64,000 nt of DNA from an uncultured bacterium (GCA_902826835.1 CADEGH010000016.1:4885-68884), one strand, 5' to 3'; shown: positions 8,197 through 20,048, counted from the first letter of the stretch. Made by a program: numbers and translations. The notes: generated by a model not told the origin, from the sequence alone.

Positions 8197-8475
8197 GTGC
8201 TGCGTGCTGGGCGTGCCGTGGTGACGAGAGTACTTCGCGTTCGACGGGGTGGAGCAGGGGCTTGGAAGGCCCCCTTAGGTCCCAACGATCGTGAGACAAT
8301 CCCCCGCTCGGCCAAGTCCTATTGGTCGTATCGGGTCGTGATCGACCGCAGCACGGGCCTCCTCAAGTCCTGCGAGGGGGAGTTCTTGGCCCCGCTCGAA
8401 CTCGTGGCTGCTGACGCTCCCGCGGGGACCAAAGCCGAGCGTGTGAACTACAAGATCTGGACGACGGTCGAGTAA
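8197..8475 (+). CDS. Short unidentified open frame, possibly a gene remnant
   Basis: From a GTG at 8197, 92 codons run to TAA. The second half (SYWSYRVVIDRSTGLLKSCE, then a run ending YKIWTTVE) reads like a genuine protein C-terminus, whereas the first 35 residues are arginine-rich and look non-coding. It may be the tail of a degraded gene. I do not recognise a family. It lies in the 831-base zone between the FG-GAP gene and the ATPase gene that otherwise holds only the relic at 8559-8822. Confidence 0.3.
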   Translation: MLRAGRAVVTRVLRVRRGGAGAWKAPLGPNDRETIPRSAKSYWSYRVVIDRSTGLLKSCEGEFLAPLELVAADAPAGTKAERVNYKIWTTVE

Positions 8476-8558
8476 TCCTCGCATCGCGCTCGGTGATTGG
8501 GGGCGATGTTGTTGGTGGGGGCCCATTGCCTCGATGGCCCGGGTCGGCGCAAGCGTGG

Positions 8559-8822
8559 TCAGCTCGCAGGAACGGAACCTCGGTCGGTGAGGCCGCCGAG
8601 GTCGGCGACGATGCGGCGGGAGTTTTCGATTTCGAGGACGAGGAGGGCGGCGATGGAGCGGAGAGCGAAGAGGTCTTCGGACCAACCGCGGGGATGGGTG
8701 GCGACTTCGTGGAGGTGCTGCCAGTCGGCCAGTTCGGCGGCTTCCGAGCGGCGGAGTTGCGCGCCGAAGGCGTGGTCGACTTTCATGGCGAACTCACCAC
8801 GCCGCCCGCCAGCGGCGCGCAA
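8559..8822 (-). pseudogene. Orphan duplicate of the 3' end of the 1280-residue membrane protein gene
   Basis: The minus-strand frame contains WSEDLFALRSIAALLVLEIE followed by NSRRIVADLGGLT. This is nearly the same as residues near the C-terminus of the large protein encoded at 10979-14821, which has NSRRLVADLGGLT. An ATG near 8787 could give a product of about 75 residues starting MKVDHAFGAQ. Upstream similarity (SEAAELADW against AAAELAAWH) fades quickly, so it looks like a fragment of a paralogue or a copied gene end. Expression as a small protein cannot be excluded. Confidence 0.6.
8586..8740. repeat. Left copy of a 155-bp direct repeat
   Basis: This segment aligns without gaps to 11021-11175 in the same orientation. 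By hand count there are about ten mismatches, roughly 93% identity. It lies inside the orphan fragment at 8559-8822. The pair brackets the AlbA_2 ATPase gene. Confidence 0.88.
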
Positions 8823-8998
8823 GGCGTGAGCGCCTTTGCTAAGGAACCATGCTCCGTCGGTGTTCGGAAGGGCTCAGTGGACGCCTAGATTCGAGGAGGA
8901 GTAGGACTCTCGGCGAGGGCCGCGCTCAACACCGCGGTCTTGGTACCATCGTCGGGAAAGCGTGGTCTGCAGAGAACTCCCTTTTCAGGAACCCTACA

Positions 8999-10951
8999 GT
9001 GGCGGACAGGATCGACTTGGATTGGATCTCCTCGAGGGAAAGTGAGAGGGTCGAGTGGAAGGAGGGCCCGGCCAACGTCGACGATGTTGTGAAGACGCTC
9101 TCGGCATTTGCGAACGACATCTCCAACCTGGGCGGCGGGTATGTCGTTTGCGGGGCGGCGGAGGAGAAGGATGAACATGGTTTTCAGAGAGTTCGGCGCG
9201 TAGGTCTCACTGCGGCCAAGCTCAAGGAAATCGAAGGTGAAGTCCTCACCCTCTGCCAAAGACACGTGTCTCCGTCCATCCAGCCGGTGGGCCATGTTCT
9301 CGATGCGGAGTCTCCCGATCGCAAAGTGCTGGTATTCCAGCAGCCAGGAACTCGCAGCGCGCACCTGTTTCGGAGCAAGGACCAACATGGGGCTTACTTC
9401 GTCCGCAACTCGAAATCGACGTTGGAGGCCAGGAACGGGATCCTGACTGAGCTCCTGACCCAAAAGGGAGAGGTCGAGCCCTGGGACAAACAAGTGGTTC
9501 CCGATGCGACCGCCGACGACATTGACATGCTGGTGCTGCGGGAAACCCTGGTGAGGATGAACCGCCTTCGCCCGGACCGGCCACCGGAGTACTACGTTTC
9601 CGAGACGAACAAGATTCACGAGTTTGTCCCTCCGTTTCTCGTGAAGGAACCTCACACCGGACTGCTCCGGCCACGGAGGTTCGTCATTCTCCTGTTTGGG
9701 CGTGAGACCCAGCGGTTCATTCCGGGGGCATTCACGCTGTTTTCGATCTATCCGGGAGTCGACAAGTCCGAACGCCACTCCGAGCGTCATGAACTTCTGG
9801 GGTCACTCATCCAGCAGACGCTGAAATTGCGCAGCCTCCTGGCCGACCAGAGCACGACGCTCTTCGACAAGGGCGACCCGCAGACTCCCAATCGCGTCAA
9901 GTACCCCGAAGACGCTCTCGTCGAAGCCATGGTGAATGTGCTGGCCCACCGGGATTACTCGCTGGGCGACCCGGCGCGCGTCACCGTATTCTCCGACCGA
10001 ATCGAACTTCTCTCGCCCGGACGCCTCGCGCGCGCCCTCAGTTCCGAGAAGTTTCAACGAGGCGAAGCCACTCCCAGTTGGCGATCCCAGTCCCTTGCGT
10101 GGTTTCTCAAAGAGCTGCAGTTCGCCCAGGGTGAGGGGCAGGGGCTTCCCACCATCAAACGCAGGCTGCTGGAGAACGGTTCTCCCGCGCCCATCTTCGA
10201 ACTCGGCCCGGAGTCTGTTCATTACATCATCTTTGCGCGCAGGGTCTTGCCTGAGGCGTCGCCAAACCGTGCTATTGAACTGCTCATCCTTGTTGGGGAA
10301 TTGGGTCGTGCCAACGCACGGTTAGAGGCGCGCATTCGCGAGGTCGGATACGACTCCGAAACTGTTGCTCTATTGACGAGGGTTCTTCCGGCTTTGCAAG
10401 AGTGGAAAAAGCTCGAAGCGCATGCCGTAGCAATCCGCCATCGCGGCGGCCATCCGAGATCCCTCAAGGAGCTCTCAGCCACTTCGAAAGCGGCCCTTGC
10501 TGGAGCGCTTTGGTCTGCCAGACCTCGAACCAAATCCATGGAATCCCACTCGTTGTCGTTCCTGGAAGAGGCAAAAAGGAACGCTCGTTCGACTCAGGAA
10601 CTATTGCGCGTTCTCGAACAGTTTGCGGTGATCTCTCCATTCGAGGGAGATATCTTGCTCGGAGAAATTGTCGACCGAGATCCCGAAACGAGATCCGATC
10701 CGATTTTCATTAGTTCAGGATTCTCGACCCTGAGCGCGATGTTCGCTCGATTGCTCACCGCGCTCTCCGATCCTCAAGGCACGCCGAAGACTCGGACGCT
10801 CGCCGAGTCCGAATGTCGCAGCCTGTTGATCCGAATGGCGGACTTGGTGCCGTGGGCCAAAAAACTCCCCCCGGATAACGCGGTGCGCATCGACGTGGAG
10901 GCCAAGTTCGTCAAGATCCAAGAAACCGCCGCCGAGCGCGGCTGGCTCTGA
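8999..10951 (+). CDS. AlbA_2 (Schlafen-type) DNA-binding and ATPase-like protein
   Basis: About 650 residues from the GTG at 8999 (AGGA eight bases upstream); the frame is open further 5' but that part lacks protein character. The first 100 residues match the AlbA_2/Schlafen fold: ESERVEWKEG, then VVKTLSAFANDISNLGGGYV. Residues around 305-350 have the HATPase_c_4-like block EALVNVLAHRDY-type (here EAMVNVLAHRDYS, then VTVFSDRIELLSPGRL). The final 230 residues are helical and unfamiliar. Such proteins are annotated as RecG-like regulators and occur in accessory and defence loci. The gene is bounded by 155-bp direct repeats and looks less GC-rich than its neighbours, so horizontal acquisition is plausible. 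Its function is unknown. Confidence 0.8.
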   Translation: MADRIDLDWISSRESERVEWKEGPANVDDVVKTLSAFANDISNLGGGYVVCGAAEEKDEHGFQRVRRVGLTAAKLKEIEGEVLTLCQRHVSPSIQPVGHVLDAESPDRKVLVFQQPGTRSAHLFRSKDQHGAYFVRNSKSTLEARNGILTELLTQKGEVEPWDKQVVPDATADDIDMLVLRETLVRMNRLRPDRPPEYYVSETNKIHEFVPPFLVKEPHTGLLRPRRFVILLFGRETQRFIPGAFTLFSIYPGVDKSERHSERHELLGSLIQQTLKLRSLLADQSTTLFDKGDPQTPNRVKYPEDALVEAMVNVLAHRDYSLGDPARVTVFSDRIELLSPGRLARALSSEKFQRGEATPSWRSQSLAWFLKELQFAQGEGQGLPTIKRRLLENGSPAPIFELGPESVHYIIFARRVLPEASPNRAIELLILVGELGRANARLEARIREVGYDSETVALLTRVLPALQEWKKLEAHAVAIRHRGGHPRSLKELSATSKAALAGALWSARPRTKSMESHSLSFLEEAKRNARSTQELLRVLEQFAVISPFEGDILLGEIVDRDPETRSDPIFISSGFSTLSAMFARLLTALSDPQGTPKTRTLAESECRSLLIRMADLVPWAKKLPPDNAVRIDVEAKFVKIQETAAERGWL

Positions 10952-10978
10952 CCATCGCCTCCGACCCCCGAGGCGGAG

Positions 10979-13900
10979 CTAGGCCGCGGGGCGAGTGATT
11001 CCGGCGGAAGTTGGGGGAATGGTGAGGCCGCCGAGGTCGGCGACGAGGCGGCGGGAGTTTTCGATTTCGAGGACGAGGAGGGCGGCGATGGAGCGGAGGG
11101 CGAAGAGGTCTTCGGACCAACTGCGGGGATGGCGGGCGACTTCGCGGAGATGATGCCAGGCGGCGAGTTCGGCGGCGGCCAAGGAGCCGTGTTCGAGGAT
11201 GGCGAGGAGGCGGCGGCGGGAATCGTCTTCGCCGCGTTCGAGGGCGGTGCGGACGCGCTCGTCGGCTTGGGCTTGGAAGGGGGTGGGGAGGAGTTCGGAG
11301 CGGAGGAGGCGCCAGGCGCGGGCGAGTTTGCGGGGGAGACGGCGCGGTGGGCGACGATCCGAGGGATCCGGGCGCTTGGCCCAAACTTCGAAACGACGAC
11401 GGCTTGTGAGAATGGTGCGGACCTGACTCTCGTCGGTGTGCCACGCCGCCATGACGGCGCGGGCGGCTTCGGCGTCGTTGCCCAAGGCTTCACCGGTGAC
11501 TCCGAGCGCTTCGCGAACCGTGCCGTTGCGGCCGAGTCGCGCGCGCAGGAGGGATTGGAATTCGTCCCGCGAGGCGAGACTCTCCTCTTGTTTGCGCCGG
11601 TAGATCTCGCGCTCGTATTCGCGAGCCCCGATGAGGTCGAGATCCCGCGCGAGTTGTTCGGCGTGGCTCGGATGAAGTTCCCCCTCCAAAGAAATGCCGA
11701 GCAACTCGGGATCCACACTCGTCCGGAGCGCAAGGATCTCCAGGAAGAGCGGGCGGTGCATGCGGTTGATTTTTCTCACCGCGGTCTGGTATTCGCCCCG
11801 AATCTGGCGCGTCGTTTCCGCACCGGGGGCCTCATCGAGTTGCTCGCGCAGAATGCGGCGGAAGAACCGCAGGCTGCGCACCACGAGGGCCACTCCGCGG
11901 AGTAGGCAGCGGAACGGGAGGAGCAGAATTCGACCACCACCCACCCACGTAAACCACAAATGATAGGGGTTGACGGTCCGCCGCGACCGGGGCAATCGCT
12001 CGTAGGGATAGGAGGCGAAGACCGAGCGGATCATCGCTTCCCGATCGAGCAGGAGTCGGTTGCGGACGGCCGGACCGAACTCGGCTTCGACGGCCAGATC
12101 CCGCGCCGGGTCGGCGGCCAAGAAATGCAGGGCGCTGAAGAGAGTCCCGCGAGGCGGAGGGATGGTGGGAGGCGCCGATCGGCCGTGAGCGAGCCATACC
12201 TGATAAGCCGCGCGCTCCGATTCGGAGAGGGCGGGGATCGAAGTGCAGGGAATGGCGCGAGCGCTGTATTCGAGAATCAGCCGCGCGACGTGTTGGGACA
12301 GACTCTCGGTGATGAACAAGAACCAAAGGTAGGGACCGGTCGGGATCGCCCGGTCCTTCGAGAGGTCGAGATCCCGAAGACGCGAGCCCTCGTCTCTGGC
12401 CGCGAGGGGCCGCCGCTTGCGCAGCGACTCCAAGTGCAGGTTGCCGAGGAACTGCTCCGTGACCTTGGTCTGACTGTCGTGGAGCAGCCCGGAATCGAGG
12501 TAATCGAGGTAATAGGTGATCAACTCCTCGCGCAGCGCCGCGCCGGGGGTGGCGCTGTACCTGCCGATTTCCGCGCTCGGTGAGTACTGACGGAGTTGTT
12601 CGAGTTCGCGCGCTTGGCAACTCGGATCTCGGACCGCGAGCTCCGGGGAGAGGACTCGCTCCCCGAGGAATCGCAGGTCGCCCTCCCGCCACGCCAACTT
12701 CCGAAACTTGATCAGGTTGATGCCGTGCGCTTCGGAGACGCGGTGAAATCGTTCCGTGGTGCGGCCCGCGATGCGCACGAACCAGCGACCGAAACCCTGG
12801 ACGACGAGGCAGACCGCCCCGAGCACGAGGAGGCTCGGTCCGAGCACCTTGGAGAAGCTGCGTCGGAGCCAGCCCAGGACTCCTTCTTCGCCGCCGAAGA
12901 TCCCGATGAGGCCCGAAATCAGGGCGACCAGGATGCCGAACATGAGGAGCCGCACCGCCGGCCGGTAGGTGGCTTTGACGAGGCCGGAGCCGACGCGGTC
13001 GAGCAATTGACTGCCGGTGACCACGCCCTGGAGATCGGCGACAAAGCGAAACCGGTCCAGGGTTCGATCGATCCAGGCGCCGATTCGCCTCGCGGCCGTC
13101 TCCACCGCCTCGAGAGGAGAAAGCGAGCGGAGGCCGGGCACCACTCTCCGCAGGAGCGGGAGATGGCGGACCACCGGAAGATCCAAGCTCTGGAGGCTGC
13201 GCGCGAGTCGCCGGGCTCCGTTCGCGCCGAACCGAGGTTCCAGTTCGGAGCGCTCCAACGTGAGGAGGCGAGCCGCCACGTCTTCCGCTCGGAAGGTGCG
13301 GGATGCGCCGAGAGCGGCTCCCGCGATGCGTGGCTCGGGCGGGGGGGCGTGCTCCGCCCGATCCTCGAGCGCCAAGAGTCGCGCGCGTGCCAACTCGCGC
13401 AGCGACTCGCCGCGCGGGTCCCGAAGGCGCTGGCGCAAATGATGGCGAGTGCGATCCCGCAGAGGGCGGAGGCGTTCGGAAAGCCCGGCCTCGGCGACCT
13501 CCTCGCGCGCGCTTTCGAAAAGGACAAAATCCCGATTGAGGAGGTCGGCGTGCCGGCGCACGAGTCGGTCGAGGCCTTTGAGGCTGACCCCCAAGACTCG
13601 CAACGCCTGGAGAGTCGGACGCAAGAACCGCAGGGCAAGCAGGAACTGCGGAATGCGGAGCAGGCGCAGCCACTCGAAGGAGTGGGCCGCCGCCGCGGAT
13701 GACTCGAGGAGCGCTCCCAACCAGGAGAATGGAAGCGCGGGGACAAAGTCCGTGAGCAGATGCCGCGCAAACCACTGGCGGTGGAACCCGCTGCACGACC
13801 AACGGAACACAAACTCCGAGAGCAGCACCATCGAAAGCGCGGTGTCGATGCGAGCGAGGGTCCGGTCTTTGGTTTCCGAATCGACGATGAAAGCGTGCAA

Positions 13901-14821
13901 CACCAAGACGACGAGCAACCCAAGCGTCGCGAGCAGGGTGAGCCACTCGACGATTCGTGCTCCCTTGCCCGGGAGGCGTCGGGCGGCCTCCGCCCGCACC
14001 CGACGCTCCAGCGCCTCGGCCTTGAGCCGACGCGCGCCCTTGGCGAGGCGAACCCGCAGACCCTCGTCGTGAAACTGCGCGGCCAGCGCTTCCCCTCCCC
14101 GCAGCTCGAGCGAGGCTTGCTCCAGCCGAGCGAGGGCGTGGTCGTCTTCCAGGGCCTGGCTCTCGGCGATCGCGTCGCCGATGCGGTCGTCCAACTCTTC
14201 GCCGAGTTGGAAGAGAGCCTGGTCGCGCAGCACCGGGTCGGCGGCTGAGAGCGCCGCGGTCAGCCCTTCGTAGAGGCGCTCCCGCACCCGCTCGACGTGT
14301 GGGTCTCGAGTCGAGATTCCTCCGAGGTCCAACTCGGCCGCGGTGCCTGCGACATCGCGGAGGCCCCGCGCGGGATCAGCCATGTCCGGGGGTTCGGCCG
14401 CGATTCGATCGAGTCGTTCGGCGACCGCCCGGCTCTGCGCCGAGGCCATTCGAAAATAGGCGGGATCCTCGGCGACCCCGGCGCTCCGCAGGTCGAGCAG
14501 ATCGCCCCGCAGTTCGACGAGGGAGTCCGGGGGCGCCTCACCGAGCCGCGGAAACAAATGGTCCCGCAGCACATCCATCACCACGAGCCCTCGGAGCAGC
14601 CGCTCGAGGTCGGCCTCCGTTTCGGCGGCTCCGACCAGACTCAAGCGAAACAGCGCTGACTCGAGGCTGGCGATGGCCGAAGCAGCACGGGAGGTGAGCT
14701 CCGCCGGGGATGCGGAGGAGAGTGCCCACGCACGGGCGAGCTTCCCGACCTCGGGCAGGGACGGCCCCGCCGGGTCCAAGAGCGATGGGAGCGGCGAAAG
14801 CGGCTCGCTCGCGGCCTGCAT
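10979..14821 (-). CDS. Very large membrane protein with a voltage-sensor-like segment
   Basis: A 1280-residue protein without a recognised overall family. Residues 1-285 are helical and soluble. Residues about 290-412 resemble S1-S4 of voltage-gated channels: a membrane helix (WLTLLATLGLLVVLVLHAFI), an acidic-plus-arginine S2 (LLSEFVFRW), an S3-like DFVPALPFSWLGALL, and an S4-like helix with spaced arginines (LRLLRIPQFLLALRFLRP). Two further helices lie near 624-644 and 662-683, and a hydrophobic stretch near 960-990. No pore signature such as GYG is visible. The C-terminal 48 residues are duplicated at 8586-8740. Its ATG overlaps the upstream epimerase stop as TGATG, so translation is probably coupled. 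The channel resemblance is my inference. Confidence 0.7.
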   Translation of the reverse strand: MQAASEPLSPLPSLLDPAGPSLPEVGKLARAWALSSASPAELTSRAASAIASLESALFRLSLVGAAETEADLERLLRGLVVMDVLRDHLFPRLGEAPPDSLVELRGDLLDLRSAGVAEDPAYFRMASAQSRAVAERLDRIAAEPPDMADPARGLRDVAGTAAELDLGGISTRDPHVERVRERLYEGLTAALSAADPVLRDQALFQLGEELDDRIGDAIAESQALEDDHALARLEQASLELRGGEALAAQFHDEGLRVRLAKGARRLKAEALERRVRAEAARRLPGKGARIVEWLTLLATLGLLVVLVLHAFIVDSETKDRTLARIDTALSMVLLSEFVFRWSCSGFHRQWFARHLLTDFVPALPFSWLGALLESSAAAAHSFEWLRLLRIPQFLLALRFLRPTLQALRVLGVSLKGLDRLVRRHADLLNRDFVLFESAREEVAEAGLSERLRPLRDRTRHHLRQRLRDPRGESLRELARARLLALEDRAEHAPPPEPRIAGAALGASRTFRAEDVAARLLTLERSELEPRFGANGARRLARSLQSLDLPVVRHLPLLRRVVPGLRSLSPLEAVETAARRIGAWIDRTLDRFRFVADLQGVVTGSQLLDRVGSGLVKATYRPAVRLLMFGILVALISGLIGIFGGEEGVLGWLRRSFSKVLGPSLLVLGAVCLVVQGFGRWFVRIAGRTTERFHRVSEAHGINLIKFRKLAWREGDLRFLGERVLSPELAVRDPSCQARELEQLRQYSPSAEIGRYSATPGAALREELITYYLDYLDSGLLHDSQTKVTEQFLGNLHLESLRKRRPLAARDEGSRLRDLDLSKDRAIPTGPYLWFLFITESLSQHVARLILEYSARAIPCTSIPALSESERAAYQVWLAHGRSAPPTIPPPRGTLFSALHFLAADPARDLAVEAEFGPAVRNRLLLDREAMIRSVFASYPYERLPRSRRTVNPYHLWFTWVGGGRILLLPFRCLLRGVALVVRSLRFFRRILREQLDEAPGAETTRQIRGEYQTAVRKINRMHRPLFLEILALRTSVDPELLGISLEGELHPSHAEQLARDLDLIGAREYEREIYRRKQEESLASRDEFQSLLRARLGRNGTVREALGVTGEALGNDAEAARAVMAAWHTDESQVRTILTSRRRFEVWAKRPDPSDRRPPRRLPRKLARAWRLLRSELLPTPFQAQADERVRTALERGEDDSRRRLLAILEHGSLAAAELAAWHHLREVARHPRSWSEDLFALRSIAALLVLEIENSRRLVADLGGLTIPPTSAGITRPAA
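11021..11175. repeat. Right copy of the 155-bp direct repeat
   Basis: This copy is the functional 3' coding end of the large membrane protein gene. It matches 8586-8740 over its full length without gaps. Of the differences, about six change an amino acid in the encoded 48-residue stretch. Confidence 0.88.
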
Positions 14822-15855
14822 CAGCGCTTTTTCGCGTAGCGACGGCGAATCGTGGGAATCAAATACTCTTCGAAGGTTCGGACGAGATCGTGGCTCGGAG
14901 CGAAGCCCCAGTCTTGGCGAGCGCGTGAGTCATCGACGGCGGCCGGCCAAGACTCGACGATCGCCTGCCTTCGCGTGTCGGGCTCGAAGGTGATCTGGGC
15001 CTTCGGGAAGGCCCGCTTCGTGAGTTCGGCGATGTCGCCGGCGCTCGGGTTGAAGGCGTTGATGTTGTACTCGGTGCGAGTGAGGCGTTCGGGGGCGGCT
15101 TCGGTGAGCGCGAAAATCGCCGAGACCGCGTCCGGCATCGCCATGAACGGCAGTCGGATCTCGGAGCGCACGAAGCAGCGGTAGGGAAGGTCTTGGGCTG
15201 CCGCGTGGATCATCTCCGGCGCGTAGTCGCTGGTGCCGCCGCTCGGGACGGTGTGCGCCGAAATAAGCCCCGGGAACCGGATCGAGCGGAAGTCGAGCCG
15301 CTTGGCCGACTCCTCCTGCGCGAGTTGGCGATAATGGCGCGCGTAATAGCGACCGAGCTGCTCGCAGTACAGTTTGTTGCAGCCGTACATGGTGGTGGGC
15401 GCGCCGTACTGATCTTCGGTCACCGGGGGAGCCGACTCCCGAGTTCGCCAGTCGGGGAGGCCGTACACGGCGATCGAACTCGGAAAGAGGAACTTGACGC
15501 GCCCGCCGTGTCCTCGCGACTGCTCGACGGCCAGGCTCAGGAGGTTGAGCGTGCCCTGCACATTCACCTGGTGAGCCACCTCGGGATTAAATTCCGAGCG
15601 CGTCGATAGCAGGGCCGCCAGGTGGAAGACGGTGTGAATCTCGAACTCGGTGGTGAGTCGTTCGAGGAGTCGCCGGTCGGTGATGTCGCCGGCGATCGAG
15701 GCCTTGCAGTAGGGCTTCAGGTCCTCGTCGATCCCTTTGAGGTCGAGGGCCAAAACGCGGCTTTCGCCCGAGCTCTCAGCGAGGCGGCGAATGAGGTCGT
15801 GGCCAATCTCACCGTTGGCCCCCGTCACCAAAATCACGGACTTCCGGCTCAGCAT
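14821..15855 (-). CDS. NAD-dependent epimerase/dehydratase-family enzyme, likely L-threonine 3-dehydrogenase (SDR type)
   Basis: A 344-residue extended short-chain dehydrogenase. It has the Rossmann motif VTGANGEIGHDL, the catalytic serine in FPSSIAVYG and the catalytic pair YGCNK. The substrate-side segment RFPGLISAHTVPSGGTSDYA resembles SDR-type threonine dehydrogenases, which have RFPG followed by GGGTTDYA. That enzyme oxidises L-threonine to 2-amino-3-ketobutyrate. The presence of kbl, the next enzyme of the pathway, 1.4 kb away supports the call. The stop codon overlaps the next start as TGATG. UDP-sugar epimerase activity is the main alternative. Confidence 0.8.
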   Translation of the reverse strand: MLSRKSVILVTGANGEIGHDLIRRLAESSGESRVLALDLKGIDEDLKPYCKASIAGDITDRRLLERLTTEFEIHTVFHLAALLSTRSEFNPEVAHQVNVQGTLNLLSLAVEQSRGHGGRVKFLFPSSIAVYGLPDWRTRESAPPVTEDQYGAPTTMYGCNKLYCEQLGRYYARHYRQLAQEESAKRLDFRSIRFPGLISAHTVPSGGTSDYAPEMIHAAAQDLPYRCFVRSEIRLPFMAMPDAVSAIFALTEAAPERLTRTEYNINAFNPSAGDIAELTKRAFPKAQITFEPDTRRQAIVESWPAAVDDSRARQDWGFAPSHDLVRTFEEYLIPTIRRRYAKKR

Positions 15856-15932
15856 GCCGGGATGCTACCGCCGAGCGGGCCGGAGCGAAGTCGCGAGCCA
15901 GCCGACCGATGGCCGGCGGCCCGACGGTGCGT

Positions 15933-17042
15933 TCAGCTCCCGATCCAGTCGTAGTTGCCCAGGGCGTTGGGAATGAAGGTGAGGACGGCCACGCCCGGAG
16001 CGCGGGAGCCCTGGGTTCCGAAGCTGTAGATCATGCCGAAGCCCGCGGGTCCGAGGTTGGGCCCGCTCACGCTAAACGTGGTCGCACCGGGATCGGTGGC
16101 CGGGCCGGAAGTGCCCGCGCTCAGGCCCAAGAACTGCTGGCCAGTCCCGGTGACGATTCCATTCACGCCGTTGATCGTAACGATGCCGGAGGTCTCGACG
16201 ATGAGATCGAAATTGTTGATGGCGGTCGCGTTCGCGAAGTACGGGACCCCGCGGTATTCAACCCTGACGGAGCTCGGGTTGTCCGAGATGATTCGGATTG
16301 TGCCGGCCGTCGCTGGGTTCATGTCTGCCCAGGCCCCGAAGAACGGGGAATCGGTAATCGCCTCGGCTACCGTGGGCGAAAAGTCGATATCAACCGCGCC
16401 AAAGACGAGTCGGCCGTTGCTGATCACCGAGAAACTCGAGTGAGCCACGCCGTAGAAGCTCAGTGAAGAGGGGGCGCAGCCGCCGAGGGAGCTCAGTGCA
16501 ACCGTGACTCCCGAGTCGTCGGTCGTGGGCCCGTTCACGATCGTGCCATAGACCACCTCGCAGCCTTGGCTCAAAGACGAGCCGTCGGCAGCGGTCGGGT
16601 CGATGATCAACATTTGCCCGCTGTTGGTCAGCGCGCTGCTGACCGCGTAGGGCAGAGTGGGGCAGGGGCAAGTGAAGTTGCCGGGGAAGGTCATTGACCC
16701 GACCGTGGCCCCGCCGAACATCCACTGGAACGAGGGGTCGGTGAAGTCGACGTTGACGATTTGGTTCCCGCCGCTCACGAAGGCTCCGCCGGTGACCGAG
16801 CGCAGGGCTCGCGAGGAGAGGGCGACGTCAAAAATCTGTCCCTGGAGCGGGCTCGCGAAGCTGAGGTTGACGACCGTGCCGATGCAACTCGACAAGGTGG
16901 CCTTCACCGTCGCGGAGCCTTGGACGCCATCCGTAGCCATGCTGGCCGTCGGCTGGTTGATCTGGAATTCGACCTGACCCGCGGCGTTGCCGAGGATGCC
17001 GAGGAATGGAACCACGAACAGGAGAGAGCGCACGAAGACCAT
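15933..17042 (-). CDS. Exported protein of unknown function
   Basis: A 369-residue protein with a clear signal peptide ([18 protein letters not shown], cleavage probably before QVEF). The rest is rich in glycine, serine, threonine and beta-strand patterns. It includes a segment around [19 protein letters not shown]-like text and an ending with [20 protein letters not shown]. The start ATG at 17042 has GAGGG seven bases upstream. It lies between tdh and kbl on the tdh strand but has no enzymatic motif. Lone secreted proteins of this kind are frequent in planctomycete genomes. I cannot assign a function. Confidence 0.75.
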   Translation of the reverse strand: MVFVRSLLFVVPFLGILGNAAGQVEFQINQPTASMATDGVQGSATVKATLSSCIGTVVNLSFASPLQGQIFDVALSSRALRSVTGGAFVSGGNQIVNVDFTDPSFQWMFGGATVGSMTFPGNFTCPCPTLPYAVSSALTNSGQMLIIDPTAADGSSLSQGCEVVYGTIVNGPTTDDSGVTVALSSLGGCAPSSLSFYGVAHSSFSVISNGRLVFGAVDIDFSPTVAEAITDSPFFGAWADMNPATAGTIRIISDNPSSVRVEYRGVPYFANATAINNFDLIVETSGIVTINGVNGIVTGTGQQFLGLSAGTSGPATDPGATTFSVSGPNLGPAGFGMIYSFGTQGSRAPGVAVLTFIPNALGNYDWIGS

Positions 17043-17210
17043 GGGGATTCCCTCTTTCTTGAGACCAGGCCGGGCGCCATTCGCTTGGGCGCTCCGGCAA
17101 TGACAAGTTCCAGCGTTAATCGACCCTGGGGGGGCGGTTACTTGAGGACACTATCTCAGGAATCTGCAGTTTTGGCGATGCGTAGTATCTTGCCTCCTCC
17201 AGGAGCATCC

Positions 17211-18398
<1,188 letters not shown>

Positions 18399-18442
18399 CT
18401 TGCTCGCCCCCGGGCCCGGGCCTATCATCGCCGCCACTCAGG

Positions 18443-18910
18443 ATGCAGACTCTCGCCGACTTCCTCTCGCCAGGCCACGTTTCGTGGCTCACCGCCACGA
18501 CCAAGGACGAGGCGCTCGGCGCCCTCCTCGGGCTCCTCGCCAGCTCGCGGGCGGTCAAAGATCCGGCTGCGTTGCAGCAGGCGATCTTCAGCCGGGAAGT
18601 GCTCATGAGTACCGGGGTGGGCTATGGCGTCGCGATCCCGCACGCGCACATTCCGACCGTCGAGAATTTTGTGCTCGCCATCGGAGTGACGTCGGACGGC
18701 ATTCCCTACAACGCCCCGGTGGATGACGACCCGGTTCGGCTGATCGTCATGATCGCGGGGCCGGACACGGAGCGGAACGCGTACCTGAAGCTCCTCTCCA
18801 CCCTGATGAAATTCCTGAAGAGCGAGAAGGGCAAGATCCTCTCGTCGTCTTCGGCGGATGAAGTGGTGCGCCTCGCTCGGCAGTATCGGGTCGAGCTTCC
18901 CACGCGCTGA
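18443..18910 (+). CDS. ptsN: PTS EIIA-type (PtsN-like) phosphocarrier
   Basis: A 155-residue EIIA-Fru/Ntr domain. The phosphorylatable histidine lies in GYGVAIPHAH near residue 67, followed by the family-typical VENFVLAIGVTSDGIPYNA and DDDPVRLIVMIAGP. No transport domains (EIIB/EIIC) are adjacent, so a regulatory role like that of PtsN/EIIA-Ntr is more likely than sugar uptake. It starts 44 bases after kbl and is followed 37 bases later by prfB. Confidence 0.88.
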   Translation: MQTLADFLSPGHVSWLTATTKDEALGALLGLLASSRAVKDPAALQQAIFSREVLMSTGVGYGVAIPHAHIPTVENFVLAIGVTSDGIPYNAPVDDDPVRLIVMIAGPDTERNAYLKLLSTLMKFLKSEKGKILSSSSADEVVRLARQYRVELPTR

Positions 18911-18947
18911 AGGTCGACCCTTCGCAGCGCGTCAGAACGAGAGTCCC

Positions 18948-20048
<1,101 letters not shown>

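Noticed and set aside
8586-11175. Direct repeats as termini of a transposon
   Set aside because: The repeats are coding sequence of the adjacent gene, there are no inverted ends, and no transposase or integrase is enclosed. They are better described as a duplication or integration scar.
17160-17188. TAGTAT upstream of kbl as a -10 box
   Set aside because: The position 17 bases upstream (near 17160) has no resemblance to TTGACA.
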